63,698 nucleotides of DNA, from contig NW_003214508.1 in NCBI RefSeq assembly GCF_000006405.1, positions 387,620 to 451,317 of the forward strand, in the 5' to 3' direction. The notes below the pieces were generated by a model. The model was not told the DNA's origin. It saw nothing but the letters and a program-made list of their open reading frames with translations, and did not search any database. A program made the translations under genes and the position numbers. The stretch's first letter is position 1. Each line of letters starts with the position of its first letter. Origin of the DNA: Perkinsus marinus ATCC 50983. Lineage: Eukaryota > Perkinsozoa > Perkinsida > Perkinsidae. Positions 41,471 to 51,271 of the stretch are shown here, in pieces.

Positions 41471-44323
41471 ATGGCTCCAGCCAACAAGAAGTCCAACCCT
41501 AAGAAGGGCAAGGGCATTGCTGACCGTAGGGCTAGTGAGGGCCCGAAAAGCAATAGTAGTGTCGTGAAGACGGCGACGTCAAAGGCAGCTGATGAGGATA
41601 AGGATGAGAGGTAGTGACGGGTAGGGCCTCAAAATGTAATGAGGAACCTCTGACAGATTCGTGATGGATACCGCGCGGTTCAATAAGGTCCCTATGGCCG
41701 TACGAAAGGTCCAACTGGATGATCGCTTCTCGAAAGTGTTGACGGATAAGAAGGTAGTAGGTGTAGAGGTGGTGACTGCAACAATAGTCGCAGTGGAGTA
41801 GTCGCTATAAATGCTGTGGTTGTTGTTGTTGCAGTTCTCGGCCGGAGGTGATATGAAGCGATTCTACGCTACGGACAAGGAGATTGGTGACAGGGACGCC
41901 GATGAGGAGGATGAGAGGAGACGGGGCGTTACGGGCAGTGGCTTTGTGTGGAACGAAGTCTCCAGTGATAGTGATGATGATTCTAGTAGTATACTGGAGA
42001 AAACGGTTAAGGGGGCTCTGTCGTAGTTATGGAGCACCTTCACGCGCCACGAAATTCAGGGAGGGATTGTTTCCAACAGGTTCCGATGAGGAAGCCGCCA
42101 GTGAAGTTGAATGGAATAAATACAAGTAGGAATGTGGATCACGACGTGGTCATAAGATTATACCATCTCTCAGCGAAGAAGCGCAAAAAGCTAACGTATG
42201 GTCCTATGGGGACGAGGATGACACCAAGGAGGCCCAGGGGGATGCCAGTCGCCGATTAGCAGTAGGCTGATGCGGCCATCTCCTGTCCACATACATCATC
42301 TCCCAGGTCCTTGGGCTGAACTGGGATGAAGTAGAGGCTCAGGATATCTTCGTAATGTTCCAGACCTTCCTAGACTCAACTCAGAAGAATGTCGCTGGGG
42401 GCGCGTCTCGGAAAGTTGAGCGCGTTAGGGTAGTACCAAAGCGGGCTGGAAATGAATCTTTGATCGATTTCGCATATCCATAGATATTCCCGTCTGATTA
42501 CGGTTTGAAGCGATTAAAGGTTGAGAAGGTCCGAGGACCTGTGCTAGACTCCGACATAGAGGAGGTAGGGCCTCTATGGCTACTACCACGGGGGTGCATC
42601 ATCAATGCTCAGCTGGACGCGGGTGAGTCTAGTGCCAGTGATACCGATAAGGAACCTGATATGGAGGAGGAGAGGCTCAAGAAGGCAAAGGAAGTTGCCG
42701 ACCCGAAGGCCCATTTAGCACAGCTTGCATTGCGGAAGTATTGCTCCTGTACGAGGAGGTGGTAGAGCCTCGTCGTAGGTACCAACGTCAGAGAACGAAG
42801 TACTACTATGCTATTGCGGAGTTTGATAGTGTGGATACTGGAGAGCTCGTATATAATGGTGACGAACTATTGAGTGGGTGTAGGGAGGAGGAAGAGGTTT
42901 ACTCTTTGTAGAGCTGGATGGTATCGGAGCTTCCTTCTGCTCGATGATGATGGACTTGAGATTTGTTCCGGATGAACTGGAAGAATTCCCTCACGCCCCT
43001 ACGAGTACTTGCACTGAGATGCCCAAGAAGTACCAGAAGGGCAGCAGTAAGGATGGGGAATGGTGTCTAGTGTTTGAATATGCCTGGTTTTCTCAACATT
43101 TTATATACGACTAAGTAGTGTACAGAAAACCAACAAGGACTTCCTCGGAATCCTCGTAGGACCAGTACCATGCGTGGTCGATCGAATGGATATCCATTTT
43201 ACCTTGATCGGGCCTCTCGTCAAGAGCAGCACCGTCTTTGATCAGGCGACAACCAGCAAGCCCAGTCCCACACGAGTGCCAAGTGTGCCTGGGATGAGCC
43301 CGCTCCCGAGAGGCGCTTCCTGTCCAAGAAGTTGACCCCGGAGGACATCGCTGAGATCGATCTGGATGCGTAGGAAAGTCCCATGGCTTCGATGGGGACT
43401 GGTATGGTAGTTACCTTGCTTCCTCTGATGAGGACTCGGACTTGAACGAGGATAATGTAGAGGATTATAGGAAACAGTTATTGGGAGGGGAGCTCAGTGA
43501 TGACGACGATGAAGCTGCACCGGCCTCTACAGAGAAGGAGGACCCCACTGCTGGTAGGGGGAGGGGGGTGACGGTGTCAGATAGGAATAGTTTTGTATCA
43601 GGCGAAATGACGTTTAAGGTGAATACCACGACTCAAGCTCTTGCGGAGGAGGTGGAGGCTAGGGCATCAGCGTTGAAGGAAAGCGGTCATCTTGGGCATG
43701 CTGGATTGGCTGCTGCTGAGAAGAAGAGCCCTTGGGAGCAGTACTTAGAGAAGAGGCGACAGAAGGATAAGGCGAAGCGAGAGAAGAGGCTCGAGGCTAG
43801 AGTACGGGGATGAAAGGGGAGGTTTGGTCCGTCTCCAGTGGTGGTGTTGTTGTAGATGACCGCAGAGGAGGAGGATGCGAAATCGTCTAAGGCTGAGGCC
43901 GGTCACCGAAGGGAGGAGCTTGAGCTTATCACTGGGCATAAGGAATCTGAGGAAGGCCCAGAGGCTAAGGCCAAAGACATGGATGTACCCTCTACACCAG
44001 TATGGCATGGCAAATGTCGTGTGTTGGCTTAGGTTAATGTGAATGATCCTCGTTTCTCCAAGATGTACGATGATACTGCCTTTGCTATTGACCCGACCCA
44101 TCCAGAATTCAAGAAGACTAAGGCTATGACTCAGCTCATGGACGCCCGTATTGAGCGGAAGAAGCAGTTGAAGCGGTCGAGGAAACCGGCCATCTCGAAA
44201 TCTAAGGTCAGCAACTTGGACAAGAGGCTGGGCCTGACTGGGCCTGACGATGGTGTTGATTTGAAAACGGATGGTATGAAGCTATTGGGAAGGTCTAAAA
44301 AGAAGCATCGTTCATCCAAGTAG
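41471..44323 (+). CDS. ESF1: ESF1 homologue, nucleolar pre-rRNA processing factor
   Basis: ESF1 acts in 18S rRNA maturation in the nucleolus. About 13 exons with introns of 33-55 nt (one about 150 nt) are fixed by phase and by match to ESF1. Landmarks in order: basic start MAPANKKSNPKKGKG; QLDDRFSKVLTDKK; GDMKRFYATDKE; acidic stretch; RRLAVLGLNWDEVEAQDIFV; IFPSDYGLKRLKVEKVRGPV; KYQRQRTKYYYAIAEFDS; LDGIGASFCSMMMDLRFVPD; CAWDEPAPERRF; LDAYLASSDEDSDL; SPWEQYLEKRRQKDK; and the C-terminal NDPRFSKMYDDTAFAIDPTH then KKTKAM. Stop 44321-44323. The 37-nt intron at 42023-42059 carries the shared intron motif; the long one holds a MITE remnant. Confidence 0.92.
43069..43160 (+). mobile_element. Degenerate MITE-like copy inside an ESF1 intron
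   Basis: AGTGTTTGAATATGCC, TTTTCTCAAC, TTTATATACGA and ACAGAAAACCAACAAGGACT follow the MITE consensus in order, with deletions. It lies in the one long ESF1 intron (from GTAAGGATGG at about 43048 to about 43160 or slightly beyond). Confidence 0.5.
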
Positions 44324-44462
44324 ACTTTTGCCACTACTACCAACGTGAACTGTTCATAAACGTTAATTCTACTGTTTCTATTGGATGAAGTATTACTCGG
44401 GTTGTCAATGATAACAATGGTGTTTGTTCCATTGGAGTTTGCATTGTCCTTGTGTCGCTTGT

Positions 44463-45463
44463 ATGCCCTATAGCCCCCCGTCCCAGTACGGGCCATGGGG
44501 CGGGAGTAGTGGGTACCATAAATCGGTCACATCAGCACCATCACGTCAGCAATCCTTTCAAGGGCCAGCTCCCACTTCAGAGGCCGGTCAACAGCGACGG
44601 CTGTCGGGTTCGGCTGAGGTAATGAAAACTGCTTACACTGGTTGGTCCTGGTGTTATGCTCATGGTCAGTTACCGTCGCGTGATAAGACGAATAGGAGAA
44701 GTGATGGTAGCAATACTATAATAGTCTTCGACTGGGATGACACTATACTGCCGACGACCTGGTTGGAAAGGCAACACCAACTGGACTCGGGTGGTATGAG
44801 GCTCAAACCATGTACTAAGGGAAAGCCAAAGCATCACCAGCATTTGAACATATTCCAGCAGGTCATATGAGAGCCCTTGACGCCCTCAGTGACAGTGTAC
44901 TCTCTACACTAGATATAGCGGCCAAATATGGTCAGGTGGGGCTGGTCTTGGACCTTCTAAGCGCCCATTAGTCTTCTCCTCCTTAGTTGATGATAATAAC
45001 CAATGCGGCCCCAGGATGGGTGGAGGCCTCTTGCCAACAGTTCATGCCCGCCCTAGTACCCTTCGTAGAGAGTGTACCTCTCTTTGCTAGGCCCGTCAGT
45101 GCCCTCATGAGCACATGGAAACTCGATGCTTTTGCTAAGTCTGTGCGGCTGCCTAAGAGCTTGCCTAATGTTCACTACTCAGGGAATGCGGAGGTGCCGA
45201 TGTGGACAGCGTGGTGTCTCTGGGTGATGGTCCAATAGAGCGACAAGCTTGCCTTAGGCTCAGGGACAGGGATATACATGTTAAGAGTGTTAAATTCAAA
45301 GAGGTGTGGTATGGATTTGACCATGGTGGTAAGGTCCTTCACTTAGTCCCCGTCCGTACATGAGCTCATCAATGAGCATGAACTACTCCATCTGAGGTTG
45401 AAAGACTTACTCAACCACCAGTCGGATTTAGATCTCCGCTTAGTTTGCAACACCAGTACACAG
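44463..45463 (+). CDS. HAD-like hydrolase-family protein of alveolate type
   Basis: Start ATG 44463 (MPYSPPSQYGPWGGSSGY). After a Ser/Gln-rich N-terminus and a 51-nt intron comes the HAD motif I, TIIVFDWDDTILPTTWL (nucleophile Asp and second Asp visible). Later exons: ALDALSDSVLSTLDIAAKYG, MIITNAAPGWVEASCQQFMP (motif II Thr), FARPVSALMSTWKLDAFAKS (motif III Lys), VVSLGDGPIERQAC (motif IV region) and VKSVKFKE joined to SPSVHELINEHELL. The order is complete for an active phosphohydrolase, substrate unknown. The last exon ends CNTSTQ at a (GTA)n tract that could be a splice donor or a poly-Val tail, so the 3' end is unsure. Confidence 0.7.
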
Positions 45464-45477
45464 GTAGTAGTAGTAGC

Positions 45478-45532
<55 letters not shown>
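45464..45532 (+). repeat. (GTA)n microsatellite, about 23 units
   Basis: Near-pure GTA repeat with one GCA unit. Each unit contains GT and AG, so it abuts or forms the 5' splice site after the HAD coding exon. If translated it gives a run of Val. Confidence 0.95.
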
Positions 45533-45628
45533 TTCCGCTTCTACCTTGGGTATTAGCGCGAATAGGATTTTCAGATAATCAACGGGCGGCCCCCATGCAG
45601 TATCCTACACATTAGTAAACTAAACAAG

Positions 45629-46126
45629 ATGACTAAAACCAAGCCCGTGAACCCTTCTACTGTGGTTTTACCAAGGATACCTCAGGCCGGGAACAACTAC
45701 TACAACCTACCACCACAACAACAACAGTCCATGGACAAGTAAGGCCGCCAAGCCGATCGTTGATTTGAGCGTGGACTTCGCAGGGACTACTATGGCCGCG
45801 ATAGGCATATAAGTGGAGTAAATGGCTACTCTTATCCCGACCATCAACGAGGGAACAGTCAACCGTCACATACAAGGAAACTACCACCTCCGACAAGTAG
45901 TGTTCAGATCAGCTCAGTAGCTGCGCTAGAGGGTGGTGCTGTTAGGTATGGATGGTGACCCGGCAGGTTATGGCCCGGCGAGGTCTCATCAAACTTCACG
46001 TGAGCATTCCCTTGGATCGATCTCGGCAGGCACACCTCAGGCACGCCACTACGCCGAAGATTTACCAGTCATGATGCTCGAGATGAACTAGAGTACGAAC
46101 ACGACTTTATAAGCCCCCCTGTGTAG
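45629..46126 (+). CDS. Hypothetical protein or 3' exons of the HAD gene
   Basis: ATG 45629 opens MTKTKPVNPSTVVLPRIPQA and a Gln-rich stretch. A 45-nt intron joins in phase to DYYGRDRHISGVNGYSYPDH and SSVQISSVAALEGGAVR. The end is ambiguous: a further intron gives RHTSGTPLRRRFTSHDARDE and stop at about 46126, whereas another frame gives MDGDPAGYGPARSHQT to a stop at about 46092. Low-complexity, probably disordered. It may be spliced to the HAD gene. Confidence 0.4.
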
Positions 46127-46538
46127 TAGTAGCAGCGACGCATCTCAGATCAGGATCATCATCATTTTTCAGTACTCGAGTGGGGACCAGAGGCTATCGG
46201 CCATCCAGCAATGGCTATAGATCGAGCATTAACATTATGTCTTATCCTACACGTACCAGATGACCATTCAACATGTAACATTGGCAAGCATCATCATCAT
46301 CCTTGTCCCTAATTCCCCTTTGGGAGACACTCATGCTTAACCACGCCGTCCTTACTGTTGTCTGTAAAATCACAGTTTTCCGAGTTTCTCAGAGTAAGAA
46401 AAATAGTAGAAAATACCCTTCCCATTAGATAGTAATAACACAACTATTAAATGTATCCGTTCAACCAAGAGTGATCAATCTTCCGAACCCATCCAGTGGT
46501 GGTAATAGTAACTTCTTCTCAATGGTTGTAGCCGAAAC

Positions 46539-46991
46539 TTATCGAAGTCTGCGGGCCTCACGTTCAGTTTCGAGCAGAGAAAGGATATCGCCCTGACGGA
46601 CGGGGCCCTTGACGTTACGTACGAGGGAACGGCCAGCGAGCTCGGGGGCAGTCTCGACCATGAACTGAACGCGCACCTACAACAGACAACAATGACTACC
46701 ACGCGAGTTCATTGAATAACAACGGAGAGGGTTGATACTATTGAGTCAGTCAAAAAGACTAATAAGTGGTATGCTCTCCGCACTGCAGGAGCTCAGATAG
46801 GGGCGAAATATTAATCATCATCCTAATAGTCTCATTAACCCTCCTCGAATCGGTCAAGATCCCATCGCTCACAAGTGAAGCAAATGTGTGAATACCAGCA
46901 CAGCGAGTACTACCTGAGTGACGCCACCACGAGAGCCGGTACGTCCGATGACCTTCTCGACCTTAGCAAGCTTGGGTTGGTTGGAATCCAT
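46539..46991 (-). CDS. RPS28: 40S ribosomal protein eS28
   Basis: Small-subunit protein near the mRNA exit. Exon 1 (46991-46914) reads [20 protein letters not shown] then RGGVTQ. A 237-nt intron joins in phase to exon 2 (46676-46539), [40 protein letters not shown] and ARRLR, stop TAA. The family signature [10 protein letters not shown] is present as [10 protein letters not shown]. Length about 72 residues, as usual. The intron is far longer than the 35-50 nt typical here, a pattern common in ribosomal protein genes. Confidence 0.96.
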
Positions 46992-47797
46992 GGCGGATAG
47001 GCTTGGAAGCACTCTTGAAGAAGAGGATGATCGATGGAGTACAGCGGGGTTGGCAGTTAAAAGCGCACGCCATTCTGATCGATTTTAGCTATAGTGGGTG
47101 CTGCGGTGGATGCGCAAAGATTATTCCGGATTACTTGACCTTGAATGATACGCAAGTGATGATGTATTTACCCAATATAACTGAGCTCCACTGTGCGGAG
47201 TAGGTTTATATATTAGTCTTTCGTACTGATGTTAAAAAACGAATCAACGAACTCGTAGAGATGACAGAGAGTTCCTATTGGAAACACAATAGTGTCTGCT
47301 GGCCATAGTAATTCTCATCCAACTAGATCGTGCAACTTGCATTAGCTTTATAACTACAACACGATAACGCTCCTAGAAGGTATGGTGACGGATTTTCGGA
47401 GGAGTATCCTCGAGGGTCTGAAGGCTTCTCGCAGTAGTTATAATATCCCTCTCTATTGACGAGCACTAACCATTGTTTGCTTTGTGAGTGCCTCTGTAAA
47501 AGGGCTAAGAGTCTGTTTGAGGAGTACCGTCTCGGTTCCATTGATTATGATACGTAATGTCGTTTACAGCGCGCTTGATCGGAACAGGGCGTTAGATTGG
47601 TGGATAAGAATTACCATGAGTCAGAGTCTATAGGTCTTTCCCTACGAATTAGTGATGAAAGGTGTTCAATTCATCAGAGTCGGAATAGGAAAGCTTCCAG
47701 ACTGTCCTCAGCCCAGTATAACAATATGTGCCGTTTGAGGGTGGATTTCTTTGTTTCACACAGGCAGACACCTCATGGTTACTCAGAGACGAAATTA
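46992..47797. other. Intergenic, no gene seen
   Basis: Upstream of eS28. Short ORFs only, no splice-consistent exon recognised. Confidence 0.5.
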
Positions 47798-48158
47798 TAA
47801 TAACGGCCCATTCATGCACGCCTGGCGGGGCTTTAATGGTTGATGAGAGACTCTCAGTAGTTCGAAGGTTTCTCATTAGTAGTACTACTTCATAGAAAGC
47901 TTGCTTAGGAGACATTTGAGTTTGAACCGCCGCACTCGGGTACCCCCGCGTGGTCTTGTCCTGACGACCAACAGCCATTATTATAACGGCCCTTTCATGC
48001 CCGCCTGGCGGGGCTTTCATGGTTGATGAGAGGGTCTACATAGTTTGAAGGTTTCTCATTAGTAGTAACTTCATAAGCTTTGCTCAGGAGACAGTTGAGT
48101 TCGGACTGCCGCATTCGGATACTCCCGCGTGGTCATATCCTGACGACCAACAGCCATT
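47798..48158. repeat. Tandem duplication, two units of about 180 bp
   Basis: Unit 1 (about 47798-47980) and unit 2 (about 47981-48158) share GCCTGGCGGGGCTTT, GTTGATGAGAG, AGGTTTCTCATTAGTAGTA and CCTGACGACCAACAGCCATT in the same order. They differ at roughly one base in eight, so the duplication is not recent. No coding or known repeat identity recognised. Confidence 0.85.
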
Positions 48159-48286
48159 CACGCTTGGCCGCAGATGGCGTGAAGTCCGCTGGGGTCGGTA
48201 CAGGCTCTCCTTGTGGTAAACCAAAGTTGACATGAGCTCGAGGGAAGGGTGATGCTGCATTAGTATTGCAACAGATCTTGAAAGAT

Positions 48287-48309
48287 ATCGATCATAATGG
48301 CGCGCGCGA
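48287..48309 (+). promoter_or_regulatory. GC-palindromic promoter-like box
   Basis: ATCGATCATAATGG followed by CGCGCGCGA, matching the box in the ESF1 promoters at all but one base although the surrounding sequence is unrelated. It lies 284 bp before the ATAD3 start codon. Confidence 0.45.
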
Positions 48310-48592
48310 TAGTCATTTGGCATGAGGAACCCCATCAGACTCAGCGAGCAATGCTCGGTCATAGGGTTGGGGAGCGTGTTTCTGAAATGGTGTACTAGTG
48401 GGCCATTGGGATTGTATACTGACAGGATCCGGCGCTCCGTCGCGAGTGAGGCTTCTGTACTGTAACAGTAATACTGTTGTCGTCCGCTTGGCTTAGCCAA
48501 TGAACAGTTGGAGTGGTTCAATATTATACCACATCTTAGGTAGAGTACTACCTCTCAGTGGAGTCTTTCTGATGGTAGTTCAGTAGTAGTAA

Positions 48593-51025
48593 ATGTTCTT
48601 CCCATCATCATCCGGTAGTAAGAAGCCCTCAGCTGCAGTGGCTGCTGCTGCTGGCTCTAGCGGGTCCTCGAGCAGTGGCGACCCCACCACTGATGCGATC
48701 TCAGGAAAGTTCGATCCGACCGCTTTAGAAAGAGGTAAGCCGTTGGGATGGATGGGATGTTGACTGTAGTGGTCTATGGTAGGTGCCAAGGCCTTGAAGG
48801 AGTTGGATTCCTCGCCCAACGCTAGCAAGGCTTTTGAGATTATCAAGCTACAGGAACAGAGCAAACAGAAAGAATACCAAACCGAAGTCGAGAGGGCTCA
48901 GACCCAGCGGACACAGATGGGCCTTCAAAGGGCTCAGGTACTAGGACCGTGGGCCTATTGGGTGGACCATATTGTCAGGTTGAAGCTGAGGAGAAGCGCA
49001 AGACCATCGCTGAGCAACAGGACCAGGAACGGAGGACCTCACAGTAGGTTGGCCCTGGGCTGAGGTGGCCTCAGGGGGGGATGTTGGTCAGGTATAAGGC
49101 TCAGTTGGAGTCGGAACTTTATCAGAAGAAATTAGCTGACCAACAGAAGCAGAACGAGGACTGGTTGGCCCAGCAGCACCAACAATTTTTGAGGTAGTAC
49201 CATACATCCTTCGCTCCGCCTTTTTTCATCGAGCCGATCCCCAATAGGCAAGAAGAAATTCGTAAGAAGAACGACGTCGAAGTTGAGGAGTCCCGACGTC
49301 GAACGCTGATTGAGGTGCTCAGGGAGCTGCTCCACTCTGGGTAGAAGATTCGGTGCCTGTGTGTTCAGCAAATGAAGCTACAGCGGGACAATGACGTGGC
49401 ACGGGCTCAGGCTGAGGCCGATGGTCGCATCAAACAGGAACGTGAGAATGTTGATGTAGGACCACGGGCTCATGAGATCTTAATGGTCAATGTGTTAATA
49501 TAGGTCCATTTGAGATCAATGCGCGCTAAGGCGGCTGAGGAGCGCAAGACCAAGTTGGATACTATCAATGCCACACTGGGTTCTCTGGGTAATTGACTCG
49601 GGATTATCCAAAGGAGTGGTATGATTATTGGGCAGGCTCGGGTTTCCGAGCGTTGCTCGATGATAAAACCAAGATGACGGCTTTGGTCACGGGTCTGACC
49701 GCAGTGGCCCTCGGTATCTACACCGCTAAGGCCGGCACCAAGGTTGCTGGAAACCTCTTGGAAAAGAGGTTGGGCAAGCCCCCGCTGGTCCGTGAGACTA
49801 GTCGCAAGTCGTGGAGTAGAGCCCTTGGTAAGAGGATCAAGCTGCTGGTCATGATGATCCCATATTCGTGGTCAGGTTTGGGCCGGCCCGCCACCACCAA
49901 CATGCTGGAGAAGATCGTATTACAGCAGGAGTTGGCCGAACGTCTACAGTGGACCACCAACTCTATTATCAATGCCAAGAAGAATGGTACTCCTTTCCGT
50001 CACCTTATGCTTTATGGTCCTCCGGGTAAGTCTAGAAGGGTAGTCCTCGGTGATGGCACTTCCCCCTTGTGTAGGCACTGGTAAGACCCTCTTTGCCCGT
50101 ACACTGGCCCGCCAGTCGGGTCTGGACTACGCTATCATGACCGGTGGTGATGTTGGTCCGCTTGGGAAGGACGCGGTAGGTTGGCTCAGTACTTGGAGGT
50201 CTACTATTGTGGCGATCAGGTTGACGAGATGAATCGTCTCTTTGCATGGGCCAACACCAGCAAGAAGGGCCTCATCCTATTCATAGATGAGGCTGATGCC
50301 TTCCTAAGGCGCGGCCGCATGTCGAGCTCGAGTAGTGTCATCACCTCTCACATAGAAAGGGAGTTTGTGGTTTCCTAGGTAACATGTCTGAGGACACACG
50401 TAACGTGTTGTCGGCCTTCCTGGCTCACACTGGTACTGAGAATGACAAGTTTATGGTGGTCCTTGCTACGAACGTCCGAGAGGTAATTGGACGGCCGGCG
50501 GAGCGAAGCGGTGGTCTATGCCTCTATCGGTCCCTGGCAGGTGCTGGACCGTGCTGTCCTCGATCGTGTGGATGAGCAGTTCGAGTTCCCCTTACCCGAG
50601 TTTGACCAACGACGCCAGATGCTTGATCTGTTCATGGACGAGTACATCCGCCAGCCTACCAAGGCCGGCAAGGTTATTGAGGTAAGTAGTTGAAGGGGGT
50701 GCGGTAGGGCCACTACGGTCATTAGGTCGACCCAAGCATCGATTCCGCTTACCTCGATGAGGTGGCCCGTAGGACCGAGGGGTTCTCTGGCAGACAGATG
50801 AGTAAATTGGTCCTGGCCTACCAGGCTTCGGTCTTCGGGTCCGGTAAGGATGGTAGTAGGTGGTCCGTCGTGGTCATTCTCTGTATAGGTGCTAATAAGC
50901 TGACTAAGGGCTTGGCTGATACTATACTCAACTGGAAGTTGGCCCATTACGAGGGTGATGTGGACACGATGCAGCGGCATGAGGCTGAGGAACTCAAGGC
51001 CAAGGCCCATCAGATGGCCGAGTGA
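48593..51025 (+). CDS. ATAD3: ATAD3-type mitochondrial AAA+ ATPase
   Basis: Inner-membrane AAA+ protein linked to nucleoid and cristae organisation. ATG 48593 begins a Ser/Ala-rich leader, then [40 protein letters not shown] and a long coiled coil (exons to about 49560). A membrane-associated segment with [20 protein letters not shown] follows. The AAA domain has [20 protein letters not shown] (Walker A split by a 52-nt intron), [16 protein letters not shown] (Walker B), [14 protein letters not shown] and [20 protein letters not shown]. The C-terminal lid [20 protein letters not shown] ends at MAE, stop 51025. All introns are about 45-55 nt. Domain order matches ATAD3 fully. Confidence 0.94.
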
Positions 51026-51271
51026 TGATGATGATGTTGGACTTCACCATTTTTCCCATTGTAATTTATTGAAAATAACCACTACTACCACTATCACTGA
51101 ATATGGACACTGATGGCTGGTCTGTCCTACTGGTATTCCCTCGTATTACCAACGGTAGCATTTCCGGTACTCTCGTTTCTGTTGTGGGCCATCCTGTTGA
51201 GATTGTGTTTAAAGTAAGTGGACGGGTTGGTCACGTCATGGGTGATGGAATGATGTAGTTTCGAAAAGTTA

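Larger units (their letters stand above)
38943..41962. repeat. Duplicated 3-kb segment, copy 2
   Basis: Counterpart of 35920-38842. It carries a block at about 39750-40108 missing from copy 1 and lacks copy 1's roughly 250-bp block near 39616. It continues uninterrupted into the complete ESF1 gene. Confidence 0.9.
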
